The translations under genes and the position numbers were made by a program. A stretch of 64,000 nucleotides of DNA. Source: Burkholderiales bacterium JOSHI_001. GTDB taxonomy: Bacteria; Pseudomonadota; Gammaproteobacteria; Burkholderiales; Burkholderiaceae_C. Below, one piece after another: positions 56,707-64,000 of this stretch. The notes beneath the pieces were generated by a model. It saw nothing but the letters and a program-made list of their open reading frames with translations. It was not told the DNA's origin and searched no databases. The stretch's first letter is position 1. Each line of letters starts with the position of its first letter. The stretch is taken from assembly GCA_000244995.1 (NCBI GenBank), contig CM001438.1, forward strand, positions 1,294,921-1,358,920, in the 5' to 3' direction.

Positions 56707-58137
56707 ATGACAATTTCGCAGTTCTTCGCCATCCTGCGCGCGCGCTGGCTCACCGCCTTGGTGGTGCTGCTGCTGGTGGTGGGTGGCACCGCCGCAGCCA
56801 GCTACTACTGGCCCAAGAAGTACAGCGCCACCGCCAGCGTGGTGATCGACGCCAAGCCCGACCCGGTGACGGCCATGATCTACCCCGGCATGGCCGCCCC
56901 CGGCTTCCTGGCCACCCAGGTGGACGTGATCCAGAGCGAACGCGTGGCGCTGCGTGTGGTGCGCAACCTGAAGCTGGCCGACAACCCGCAGGTGGTGGCG
57001 CAGTGGCGCGAAGAAGCCCAGGGCCAGGGCACGGTCGAAGGCTGGCTGGCGGGTTCGTTTTCGCAGAACATGGACGTGAAGCCCTCGCGCGAATCCAACG
57101 TCATCAGCATCTCCTACAAGGCGGCCGACCCGCGTTTCGCGGCGGTGCTGGCCAATGCCTTCGTGCAGGCCTACATCGACACCACGCTGGACATGCGCGT
57201 GGACCCGGCCAAGCAGTACTCGGCCTTCTTCGACGGCCGCGCCAAGGAAGCGCGCGAGGCCCTGGAAAAGGCCCAGTCCCGGCTGTCTGCCTTCCAGCGC
57301 GACAAGGGCATCATCGCCTCCGACGAGCGCCTGGACGTTGAAAACGCGCGCCTGAACGAGTTGTCCAGCCAACTGGTGGCCTTGCAGGCCGTCAGCGCCG
57401 AATCCGGCAGCCGCCAGGCCCAGGCCGTCAACAGCGCCGACAGGATGCAGGAAGTGCTGAACAACCCGCTGATCTCGGGCCTGAAGGCCGACCTGTCGCG
57501 CCAGGAAGCGCGTCTGCAGGAAATGAACGCCCGCCTGGGCGAAGCGCACCCGCAGGTGATCGAGCTGAAGGCCAACATCGCCGAGATGCGTTCGCGCCTG
57601 GCCGAAGAAACCAAGCGCGTGACCGGCAGCGTCACGGTCAACAACACGATCAACCGCTCGCGCGAAACCCAGCTGCGTGCGTCGCTGGACGCGCAACGCG
57701 CCAAGCTGCTGCAGATGAAGGCCGTGCGCGACGAAGGCGCGGTGCTCATGCGCGACATCGAAAGCGCCCAGCGCGCCTACGACACCGTGGTGGCGCGCCT
57801 GAACCAGACCAGCCTGGAAAGCCAGGCCAATCAGAGCAACGTGAACTTCCTCACCCAGGCCACGCCGCCGCTGCAGCCTTCGTCGCCGAAGCTGCTGCTG
57901 AACGTGCTGTTGTCGGTGGGCGTGGGCACCTTCCTGGCGCTGTTGGCGGCATTTGCGCGCGAATTGCTGGACCGCCGGGTTCGTTCGCTGGAAGACGCCG
58001 CCACGGCGGTCGGCCTGCCGGTCATCGGCATCATGCCGCGCCCCTCGGCGCGCCGGCTGGCGGGCGGCAAGCGCATGCCCCTGATGCAACAACGTGTGCT
58101 GGGCCAACTGCCCGGCCCCAAGCCGCGGAGGGCGTGA
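56707..58137 (+). CDS. epsF: Chain-length determinant protein EpsF (Wzz family)
   Basis: A 476-residue inner-membrane Wzz/PCP protein. N-terminal and C-terminal membrane helices (WLTALVVLLLVVGGTAAASYYW; LLLNVLLSVGVGTFLALLAAF) enclose a long periplasmic coiled-coil (about 200-380). The Pro/Gly-rich region before TM2 (TPPLQPSSPKLLLNV) is the usual Wzz signature. It ends with a basic tail that contacts EpsG. The stop overlaps epsG by one base. Confidence 0.93.
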   Translation: MTISQFFAILRARWLTALVVLLLVVGGTAAASYYWPKKYSATASVVIDAKPDPVTAMIYPGMAAPGFLATQVDVIQSERVALRVVRNLKLADNPQVVAQWREEAQGQGTVEGWLAGSFSQNMDVKPSRESNVISISYKAADPRFAAVLANAFVQAYIDTTLDMRVDPAKQYSAFFDGRAKEAREALEKAQSRLSAFQRDKGIIASDERLDVENARLNELSSQLVALQAVSAESGSRQAQAVNSADRMQEVLNNPLISGLKADLSRQEARLQEMNARLGEAHPQVIELKANIAEMRSRLAEETKRVTGSVTVNNTINRSRETQLRASLDAQRAKLLQMKAVRDEGAVLMRDIESAQRAYDTVVARLNQTSLESQANQSNVNFLTQATPPLQPSSPKLLLNVLLSVGVGTFLALLAAFARELLDRRVRSLEDAATAVGLPVIGIMPRPSARRLAGGKRMPLMQQRVLGQLPGPKPRRA

Positions 58138-59060
58138 TGGCCAGATTCAGGGATTCGCAGATGTCCGATCTGCAATACAGGGACACTACCGTTCAGGATG
58201 TGGCCACCGGCGATAACCAGGTCACCGACCGTTCCATCGGCGACATCATGGGCGCCGCGAAGAACTTCAGCGCCGAGCAGGTGGAGAAGATCCTCGAGTA
58301 CCAGCGCAGCAAGGGCATCCGCTTCGGCGAAGCCGCGGTGGCGCTGGGCCTGGCCACGCCGGACGACGTGCTGCACGCCCTGGCCGAGCAGTTCCACTAC
58401 CCCTATTCGCAAAACGAAGGGCGCAGCAAGCAGGGCCGCGAGCTGGTCATGCTGCACCAGCCCTTCTCGCACCAGGCCGAGTCCTTCCGGGCCATGCGCA
58501 GCCAGGTGATGATGCGGGTGTTCAACGGTGGCGAGGTGCGCGGCGCGCTGGCGGTGGTCAGCCCCGACAGCGGTGACGGCAAGACCTTCTTCAGCGCCAA
58601 CCTGGGCGTGGCCCTGGCGCAACTGGGCGGCCGCACGCTGGTGGTGGATGCGGACATGCGCGGGCCGCGCATGCACGAGATCTTCGGTGTGGACAACAGC
58701 TCCGGCCTGTCCGGCATCCTGTCCGGCCGGGCCGAGAACAAGGTGATCCGCCAGGTTGAAGGCGTGCCCAGCCTGTTCGTGCTGCCGGTGGGCATCACGC
58801 CGCCCAACCCGGTGGAACTGGTGGAGCGGCCGGCTTTCGGCCTGCTGATGCGCGAGCTGACCAACAAGTTCGACCACGTCGTGGTGGACACCCCGGCCGC
58901 CGTGTACGGTGCCGACTGCGGTGTCATCGCCGGCAAGTGCGGTGCCGCGCTGGTGGTGGCCCGTCGCAATGCGTCGCAGGTGCATGCCATCCAGGACCTG
59001 GTCGCCTTCCTGTCGGAGAGCCCCGCCAAGCTGGCTGGTGTCATCTTCAACGAGTTCTGA
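58137..59060 (+). CDS. epsG: EpsG tyrosine autokinase with tandem MshEN-like motifs
   Basis: A 307-residue BY-kinase family protein. Residues 110-307 are the P-loop kinase: SPDSGDGKT (Walker A), VVDADMRGPR (Walker A') and HVVVDTPAA (Walker B). Residues 33-85 hold two 24-residue motifs with a 5-residue spacer. The second (residues 62-85, RFGEAAVALG..DVLHALAEQ) fits the MshEN pattern RLGxxLVxxGxIxxxxLxxxLxxQ closely. The first (33-56) is degenerate, with Ser for Arg and Lys for Gly. MshEN domains bind cyclic-di-GMP. No Tyr-rich C-terminal tail is present. The start overlaps the epsF stop by one base. Confidence 0.88.
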   Translation: MARFRDSQMSDLQYRDTTVQDVATGDNQVTDRSIGDIMGAAKNFSAEQVEKILEYQRSKGIRFGEAAVALGLATPDDVLHALAEQFHYPYSQNEGRSKQGRELVMLHQPFSHQAESFRAMRSQVMMRVFNGGEVRGALAVVSPDSGDGKTFFSANLGVALAQLGGRTLVVDADMRGPRMHEIFGVDNSSGLSGILSGRAENKVIRQVEGVPSLFVLPVGITPPNPVELVERPAFGLLMRELTNKFDHVVVDTPAAVYGADCGVIAGKCGAALVVARRNASQVHAIQDLVAFLSESPAKLAGVIFNEF

Positions 59061-59073
59061 TGCTGGGGCGCGC

Positions 59074-59964
59074 GTGAAGCTGGACGCCGAGACGTCGCCG
59101 TTGGCGAGGTGGCTGCCGGCGGGCGTGGACCTGGGCCCCGGCTTGCTGCTGCTGCTGGGCTGGGCCCTGCTGTACGGGCCGACGTACCACGAGCTGTCAC
59201 GCACCATCTGGGCGCGCGACGAGCAGGGCCATGGCCCCATCATCCTGGGCCTGGCGGTCTGGCTGTTCTGGCGCCTGCGCGACGCGCTGGTGGCCCTGCC
59301 CGAGCAGCCCGCGCGCGGGCCCGGGATGGCGCTTTTCGTGGTGGCGATGCTGCTGTACGTGGTGGGCCGTTCGCAGGCGGTGGCCATGTTCGAGGCCGGC
59401 TCGCAGATTCCCCTGCTGATGGCCATCCTGCTGCTGATGAAGGGCCCGCGGGCGCTGCGCCTGGCCTGGTTCCCCTTGTTCTTCATGTTGTTCATGGTGC
59501 CCCTGCCCGCCACCTTCGTGGCCGCGGTCACCACCCCGCTGAAAAGCGCGGTGTCCGCCGTGGCCAGCACCCTGCTGTTCCATGCCGGCTACCCGGTGGG
59601 CCGCACCGGCGTGGTGATGACCGTGGGGCCCTACCAGCTGTTGGTGGCCGACGCCTGCGCCGGCCTGAACAGCATGTTCACGCTGGAAGCCCTGGGCATG
59701 CTGTACATGCAATTGAAGAGCCACACCTCGGCGGCGCGCAACATCTTCCTGGCCATCGTCATCGTGCCCATCTCGTTCGTGGCCAATGTCATCCGCGTCA
59801 TCATCCTGGTGCTGGTCACCTACCACTTCGGCGACGCGGCCGGCCAGGGTTTCGTGCATGGCTTTGCCGGCATGGTGCTGTTCATGGTGGCGCTCACCCT
59901 CATCCTGTCGGTGGACGGACTGGTGAGCCTGGTGCTGGATGGACGCAAGGGGCGGCGCCCATGA
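59074..59964 (+). CDS. xrtB: Exosortase B (PEP-CTERM transpeptidase)
   Basis: A 296-residue polytopic inner-membrane cysteine protease that cleaves PEP-CTERM signals. The catalytic residues are Cys195 in DACAGLNSM, Arg241 in NVIRVI and His262 in GFVHGFAGM, all intact. About eight helices are visible. GPTYHELSRTIWARDEQGHGP near residue 36 is an exosortase signature. The start is a GTG at 59074, 13 bp after epsG. The stop overlaps epsI by 4 bases. It is also known as EpsH in the methanolan cluster. Confidence 0.93.
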   Translation: MKLDAETSPLARWLPAGVDLGPGLLLLLGWALLYGPTYHELSRTIWARDEQGHGPIILGLAVWLFWRLRDALVALPEQPARGPGMALFVVAMLLYVVGRSQAVAMFEAGSQIPLLMAILLLMKGPRALRLAWFPLFFMLFMVPLPATFVAAVTTPLKSAVSAVASTLLFHAGYPVGRTGVVMTVGPYQLLVADACAGLNSMFTLEALGMLYMQLKSHTSAARNIFLAIVIVPISFVANVIRVIILVLVTYHFGDAAGQGFVHGFAGMVLFMVALTLILSVDGLVSLVLDGRKGRRP

Positions 59965-60662
59965 GCCGGTCCAGACGCTCGGCCCTGGGCCTGCTGGCCG
60001 GCATGGCGGCCACCGCCGGCCTGGCTGCCTGGGCGCGGCCCACCATCAAGGAGTCGGACTCCCGCCCCGACTTCAAGCTGGACAGCATCATCCCGGCGAA
60101 GTTCGGCAGCTGGCAGATCGACCGCAACATCCCGGTCATATTGCCGCCGCCGGACCAGCAGGAACTGCTGAACAAGATCTACAACCAGACCCTGGGGCGC
60201 ACCTACGTCAATGACCAGGGCTACCGTGTCATGCTGTCGCTGGCCTATGGCGGCGACCAGTCCGACGGCCTGACCGTTCACATCCCCGAGGTGTGTTACG
60301 TGGGGCAGGGCTTCCGGCTGGAAGCCCAGCGCGACGCGCGCATGACCCTGGGCGGGCTGAACATCCCGGTGCGCCGCCTGGTCACCACCATGGGCCCGCG
60401 GGTGGAACCCATCACCTACTGGGTGACCACGGGCGACGAAGCTACCATCTCCACTTGGCGCCGCCGCATGGTCAGCATCAAGTACGGGCTGCGTCGCCGC
60501 ATCCCCGATGGCCTGCTGGTGCGCGTGTCGTCCATCGACCGCTCGGACACCGAGGCCTACCGCATGCATGACCGCTTCCTTGTTGATCTGGTGGCCGCGA
60601 TGTCCACCGCCGACAAGGCCTTGCTGATCGGCACCATCTCTGTTCCGGACCCCCAGACATGA
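59961..60662 (+). CDS. epsI: Exosortase-associated protein EpsI
   Basis: A 233-residue exported protein of the EpsI (DUF3485) family, which accompanies exosortases and is needed for exopolysaccharide synthesis. The N-terminus ([22 protein letters not shown]) is a signal with a twin-arginine look. Conserved features [20 protein letters not shown] and [11 protein letters not shown] are present. It overlaps xrtB by 4 bases (ATGA) and gmd by 4 bases, so the three genes are translationally coupled. Confidence 0.9.
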   Translation: MSRSRRSALGLLAGMAATAGLAAWARPTIKESDSRPDFKLDSIIPAKFGSWQIDRNIPVILPPPDQQELLNKIYNQTLGRTYVNDQGYRVMLSLAYGGDQSDGLTVHIPEVCYVGQGFRLEAQRDARMTLGGLNIPVRRLVTTMGPRVEPITYWVTTGDEATISTWRRRMVSIKYGLRRRIPDGLLVRVSSIDRSDTEAYRMHDRFLVDLVAAMSTADKALLIGTISVPDPQT

Positions 60663-61777
60663 CCTCAAAGACTGCACTCATCACCGGCGTCACCGGCCAG
60701 GACGGCGCCTACCTGGCCGAACTGCTGCTGCAAAAGGGCTACAACGTGCACGGCATCAAGCGCCGCGCCAGCCTGTTCAACACCGACCGCGTGGACCACC
60801 TGTACCAGGACCCGCACGTGGACAACCAGCGCTTCAAGCTGCACTACGGTGACTTGACCGACAGCACCAACCTCATCCGCATCGTGCAGGAAGTGCAGCC
60901 CGACGAGGTGTACAACCTGGGCGCCATGAGCCACGTGGCCGTTTCCTTTGAACAACCCGAATACACCGCGGACGCCGACGGCATCGGCACCCTGCGCCTG
61001 CTGGAGGCCATCCGCATCCTGGGGCTGGAAAAGAAGACCCGCTTCTACCAGGCCAGCACGTCCGAGCTGTACGGCCTGGTGCAGGAAATTCCCCAGAAGG
61101 AAACCACGCCCTTCTACCCGCGCAGCCCTTACGCGGTGGCCAAGATGTACGCCTACTGGATCGTGGTGAACTACCGTGAGGCTTACGGCATGTACGCCTG
61201 CAACGGCATCCTGTTCAACCACGAGAGCCCGTTGCGCGGCGAAACCTTCGTCACCCGCAAGATCACCCGCGCCATCGCCCGCATTGCGCTGGGGCTGCAG
61301 GACTGCCTGTACCTGGGCAACATGAGCGCCCTGCGCGACTGGGGCCATGCCCGCGACTATGTGCGCATGCAGTGGATGATGCTGCAGCAGCAACAAGCCG
61401 AAGACTTCGTCATCGCCACCGGCGTGCAGTACAGCGTGCGCCAGTTCGTGGAGCGCGCCGCGGCCGAACTGGGCATCACGGTGGAATTCAAGGGCGAAGG
61501 CGAAAATGAGATCGGCGTGGTGGCCGCCGTTTCCGGCGACAAGGCCAAGTGCAAGAAGGGCGATGTCATCGTGCGCGTGGACCCGCGCTACTTCCGCCCC
61601 ACCGAAGTGGAAACCTTGCTGGGCGACCCCAGCAAGGCCAAGGCCAAGCTGGGCTGGGAGCCCACCACGCCCTTCGAAGAACTGGTGCGCGAAATGGTGG
61701 AAAGCGACTTCAACAGCGCCAAGCGCGACAGCCTGGTGAAGCTGGCCGGCTTCCAGGCCTACGACTTCCACGAGTGA
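60659..61777 (+). CDS. gmd: GDP-mannose 4,6-dehydratase
   Basis: A 372-residue extended SDR converting GDP-D-mannose to GDP-4-keto-6-deoxymannose. [15 protein letters not shown] is the NADP-binding loop, [14 protein letters not shown] carries the catalytic Ser/Thr and Glu, and [12 protein letters not shown] the YxxxK pair. [17 protein letters not shown] is a Gmd signature. The start overlaps epsI by 4 bases. With fcl it supplies GDP-L-fucose. Confidence 0.96.
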   Translation: MTSKTALITGVTGQDGAYLAELLLQKGYNVHGIKRRASLFNTDRVDHLYQDPHVDNQRFKLHYGDLTDSTNLIRIVQEVQPDEVYNLGAMSHVAVSFEQPEYTADADGIGTLRLLEAIRILGLEKKTRFYQASTSELYGLVQEIPQKETTPFYPRSPYAVAKMYAYWIVVNYREAYGMYACNGILFNHESPLRGETFVTRKITRAIARIALGLQDCLYLGNMSALRDWGHARDYVRMQWMMLQQQQAEDFVIATGVQYSVRQFVERAAAELGITVEFKGEGENEIGVVAAVSGDKAKCKKGDVIVRVDPRYFRPTEVETLLGDPSKAKAKLGWEPTTPFEELVREMVESDFNSAKRDSLVKLAGFQAYDFHE

Positions 61778-61898
61778 GCGTTCGATTCACCTCCTGAAGC
61801 CATCGGCCAAAGCTTCCACCCACGGCACCGCCTGCCCGCCTGCGCCACGGGGCCAGCACGCAAGGCTGGCCCTTGGTGTTTGAGCCAGGTACCGTTTC

Positions 61899-62849
61899 AT
61901 GACATCGCCCCACATGCCCAACACACCCGCTCCAGACGCCCGCATCTTCGTCACCGGCCACCGCGGCATGGTGGGCAGCGCCATCGTGCGCCGCCTGCAG
62001 GCCGGCGGCTTCAAGCACATCATCACCCGCACCCATGCTGAACTGGACCTGCTGGACCAGCGCGCGGTGCATGCCTTCCTGGCCGAGCACAAGCCGGACT
62101 ACATCTTCATTGCCGCTGCCAAGGTGGGTGGCATCCAGGCCAACAACCAGTACCGCGCCGACTTCATCTACCAGAACCTGCTGATCGAGGCCAACCTCAT
62201 CCACGGCGCGCACCTGGCTGGCGTGCAGCGGCTGATGTTCCTGGGCAGCAGCTGCATCTATCCGCGCGACTGCCCGCAGCCCATCAAGGAAGACTACCTG
62301 CTGACCGGCCCGCTGGAGCCCACCAACGAGCCCTATGCCATTGCCAAGATCGCCGGCATCAAGCTGTGCGAAAGCTACAACCGCCAGTACGGCCGCCAGT
62401 ACGTGAGCGTGATGCCCACCAACCTGTACGGCCCCAACGACAACTACGACCTGGCCAACAGCCATGTGCTGCCGGCGCTGATCCGCAAGGCCCACGAAGC
62501 CAAGGGCCGCGGCGACACCGAGTACGTGGTGTGGGGCAGCGGCACGCCGCGGCGCGAATTCCTGTACGTGGACGACCTGGCCGACGCCTGCGTGCACCTG
62601 ATGAGCCAGGGCTACGACGGTCCGCTGGTGAACATCGGCACCGGTGAAGACGTGACCATCCGCGAACTGGCCGAGACGGTGATGGACGTGGTGGGCTTCC
62701 CCGGCCGCATCGTCTTCGACTCCAGCAAGCCCGACGGCACGCCGCGCAAGCTGTTGGATGTGTCAAGGCTGGCGGGGCTGGGCTGGCGCGCCAAGACGCC
62801 GCTGCGCGACGGCATTTCGCTGGCGCTGGCAGAGTGGTTGGCGCGGTGA
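61899..62849 (+). CDS. fcl: GDP-L-fucose synthase
   Basis: A 316-residue epimerase-reductase completing GDP-L-fucose formation. [17 protein letters not shown] (NADP loop), [15 protein letters not shown] with the catalytic Ser, and [20 protein letters not shown] with YxxxK are diagnostic. It is separated from gmd by 121 bp without a gene, so it may have its own promoter. Both enzymes suggest that the exopolysaccharide contains fucose. Confidence 0.95.
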   Translation: MTSPHMPNTPAPDARIFVTGHRGMVGSAIVRRLQAGGFKHIITRTHAELDLLDQRAVHAFLAEHKPDYIFIAAAKVGGIQANNQYRADFIYQNLLIEANLIHGAHLAGVQRLMFLGSSCIYPRDCPQPIKEDYLLTGPLEPTNEPYAIAKIAGIKLCESYNRQYGRQYVSVMPTNLYGPNDNYDLANSHVLPALIRKAHEAKGRGDTEYVVWGSGTPRREFLYVDDLADACVHLMSQGYDGPLVNIGTGEDVTIRELAETVMDVVGFPGRIVFDSSKPDGTPRKLLDVSRLAGLGWRAKTPLRDGISLALAEWLAR

Positions 62850-62862
62850 ACCGGGCATTGGC

Positions 62863-64000
62863 ATGAGCCTCATTCGCAACGCGGTCTACAACTTCGCCGG
62901 CGGCATTGCGCCGGCCCTGAGCGCGTTGTTGACCGTTCCCGTGGTCATCGCCCACCTGGGCGCTGCGCAGTACGGGGTGTTGGTGCTGGTGCTGTCCGTG
63001 GTGGGCTACTTTTCCATCCTCGACGTCAATGTGACGGCCGGCTCCACCAAGTACCTCGCCGAACACCACGCCCGGGGGGACCACGACCGTGTGGGCCAGG
63101 TGCTGGCATTTGGCTCCCTGCTGTACCTGGGCATTGGCCTGGCTGGCGCGGCGGCATTGGTGATCTATGCGCGCCCGCTGGCCGTGCAGCTTTTCAACAT
63201 TCCGCTGGCCGCCCAGCCGGACGCCATCCGTGCGCTCCAATGGGCTGGGGCAGGCTTCTTGTGTGGCCAATTCCAGACTTACCTGCAAAGCGTATTGCAC
63301 GCACTGCAGCGGTTTGACCTCTCCGGCAAGTCGGAATCCGTGTTCGGTACCGTGGCCTCGTTGCTGACCATGTTCGCCGTGCTGATGGGGGGCGGCCTTG
63401 TTGCCATCGTCGTGGCCCGACTGCTTCTGAACATGGTGAACATCGCCTGGCAGCTGGTCGTCCTGCGTCGCCTGTTGCCACAGGTTCGCATGCGCATGCC
63501 GGGCCGAGAGGTGGCGCGCGCTGTCGCGGGCTTCAGCGCCTACTCCTACCTCAGCCGGCTGGCCAACGTCAGCGCCGCCAATTCCGACAAGTTGTTCGTT
63601 GGCGCATTGACCGACATGCGGTCGTTGGCGCTGTACGCCGTGCCTTTCACGCTGGTCAACCGGGTGTTCAGCAATGTGTACCGGCTGGCACAGGTGCTCT
63701 TTCCGGCAGCCAGTGCCATGGCGGCGCAGAATCGCCACCAGGAACTGCGCGCCGCCTACATCGGTTCCACCCGGGTGGTGGTGTTCGTCAATGCCGCCCT
63801 GTGCCTGCTGCTGGTGAGTCTGGCGCCGGAACTGCTGCACTATTGGGCCGGCAAGGACTTCGGCGACCTGGCGGTCACCGTCATGGTGTGCGTGGCACTG
63901 GCCGTCTTTCTGGACAGCCTGACCAACCTGCCGTCCATCCTGAATGACGGTCTGGGCCACCCTCGCTACACGGGCATGGCTGCCATCCTGAGGGCCGCGA
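62863..64000 (+). CDS. Polysaccharide flippase (Wzx/MATE superfamily), partial
   Basis: About 379 residues are visible and the 3' end is outside the window. The N-terminus MSLIRNAVYNFAGGIAPALSA begins a series of at least eight membrane helices (LLTVPVVIAHLGAAQYGVLVLVLSVVGYF; GLVAIVVARLLLNMVNIAW; VVVFVNAALCLLLVSLAPELL). The pattern fits O-antigen/EPS flippases that move lipid-linked units to the periplasm. It follows fcl by 13 bp. The start ATG is 62863; no in-frame stop occurs to the window end. Confidence 0.88.
   Translation, partial: MSLIRNAVYNFAGGIAPALSALLTVPVVIAHLGAAQYGVLVLVLSVVGYFSILDVNVTAGSTKYLAEHHARGDHDRVGQVLAFGSLLYLGIGLAGAAALVIYARPLAVQLFNIPLAAQPDAIRALQWAGAGFLCGQFQTYLQSVLHALQRFDLSGKSESVFGTVASLLTMFAVLMGGGLVAIVVARLLLNMVNIAWQLVVLRRLLPQVRMRMPGREVARAVAGFSAYSYLSRLANVSAANSDKLFVGALTDMRSLALYAVPFTLVNRVFSNVYRLAQVLFPAASAMAAQNRHQELRAAYIGSTRVVVFVNAALCLLLVSLAPELLHYWAGKDFGDLAVTVMVCVALAVFLDSLTNLPSILNDGLGHPRYTGMAAILRAA

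Overview
The window is chromosomal DNA of a high-GC betaproteobacterium of the order Burkholderiales, most likely in the Rubrivivax/Leptothrix/Ideonella/Roseateles neighbourhood. This rests on gene order (hisI-hisE-hinT-tatABC-htrA; petABC-sspA-sspB; argB-slmA), on codons that nearly always end in G or C, and on short GC-rich palindromic repeats of a kind I recognise from such genomes. No rRNA gene, CRISPR array, transposase, phage gene or replication origin was seen. There is one tRNA gene (Thr, TGT).

Layout. 1-3.4 kb: a patatin-like lipase (cut by the window start), a PHA-granule phasin and a two-domain reductase resembling bacterial fatty acyl-CoA reductases. 3.4-8.2 kb: a cation efflux protein and a copper-handling operon (small Cys/His protein, TolC-type lipoprotein, Tat-exported multicopper oxidase, DUF411 protein, CusF-like protein) with no RND pump. 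8.4-18.1 kb: housekeeping genes argB, a pyrimidine nucleotidase, slmA, a PdeM-like phosphoesterase, a DUF815 ATPase, mutT, hisI, hisE, hinT, tatABC, a DegS/HtrA protease and a Nif3-like protein. 18.1-23 kb: an outer-membrane barrel, pdxA, a DUF1631 protein and mscL. 23.1-31.7 kb: the cytochrome bc1 operon petABC, sspA/sspB, tRNA-Thr, dciA, an M23 peptidase and secA. 31.9-35.3 kb: two exported proteins (one a metalloprotease with an inserted PA domain) and argJ.

35.3-37.5 kb holds five tightly overlapping genes: three bactofilins and two small membrane proteins. They are followed by a long leader with a short ORF and hairpins in front of an MFS exporter. 39.2-44.1 kb is the glycerol-3-phosphate uptake operon ugpBAEC plus ugpQ. 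44.4-48.3 kb is a 1311-residue FAD/Fe-S oxidoreductase. Next to it, 48.3-49.5 kb, lies a pair with clearly different codon use that reads as an orphan polymorphic toxin and its immunity protein. 49.6-53.8 kb has a membrane-anchored coiled-coil protein, a GGDEF-EAL protein, a DUF971 protein and ubiE.

53.9-64 kb is an exopolysaccharide/exosortase B cluster. It contains a PEP-CTERM substrate behind a sigma-54-like promoter, then epsD, epsE, epsF, epsG, the exosortase xrtB, epsI, gmd, fcl and the start of a flippase. The genes epsD to gmd are close or overlapping, so export, chain-length control, protein sorting and GDP-L-fucose supply are probably co-expressed. EpsG carries two tandem 24-residue motifs matching the MshEN cyclic-di-GMP-binding pattern, which may link the cluster to cyclic-di-GMP signalling.
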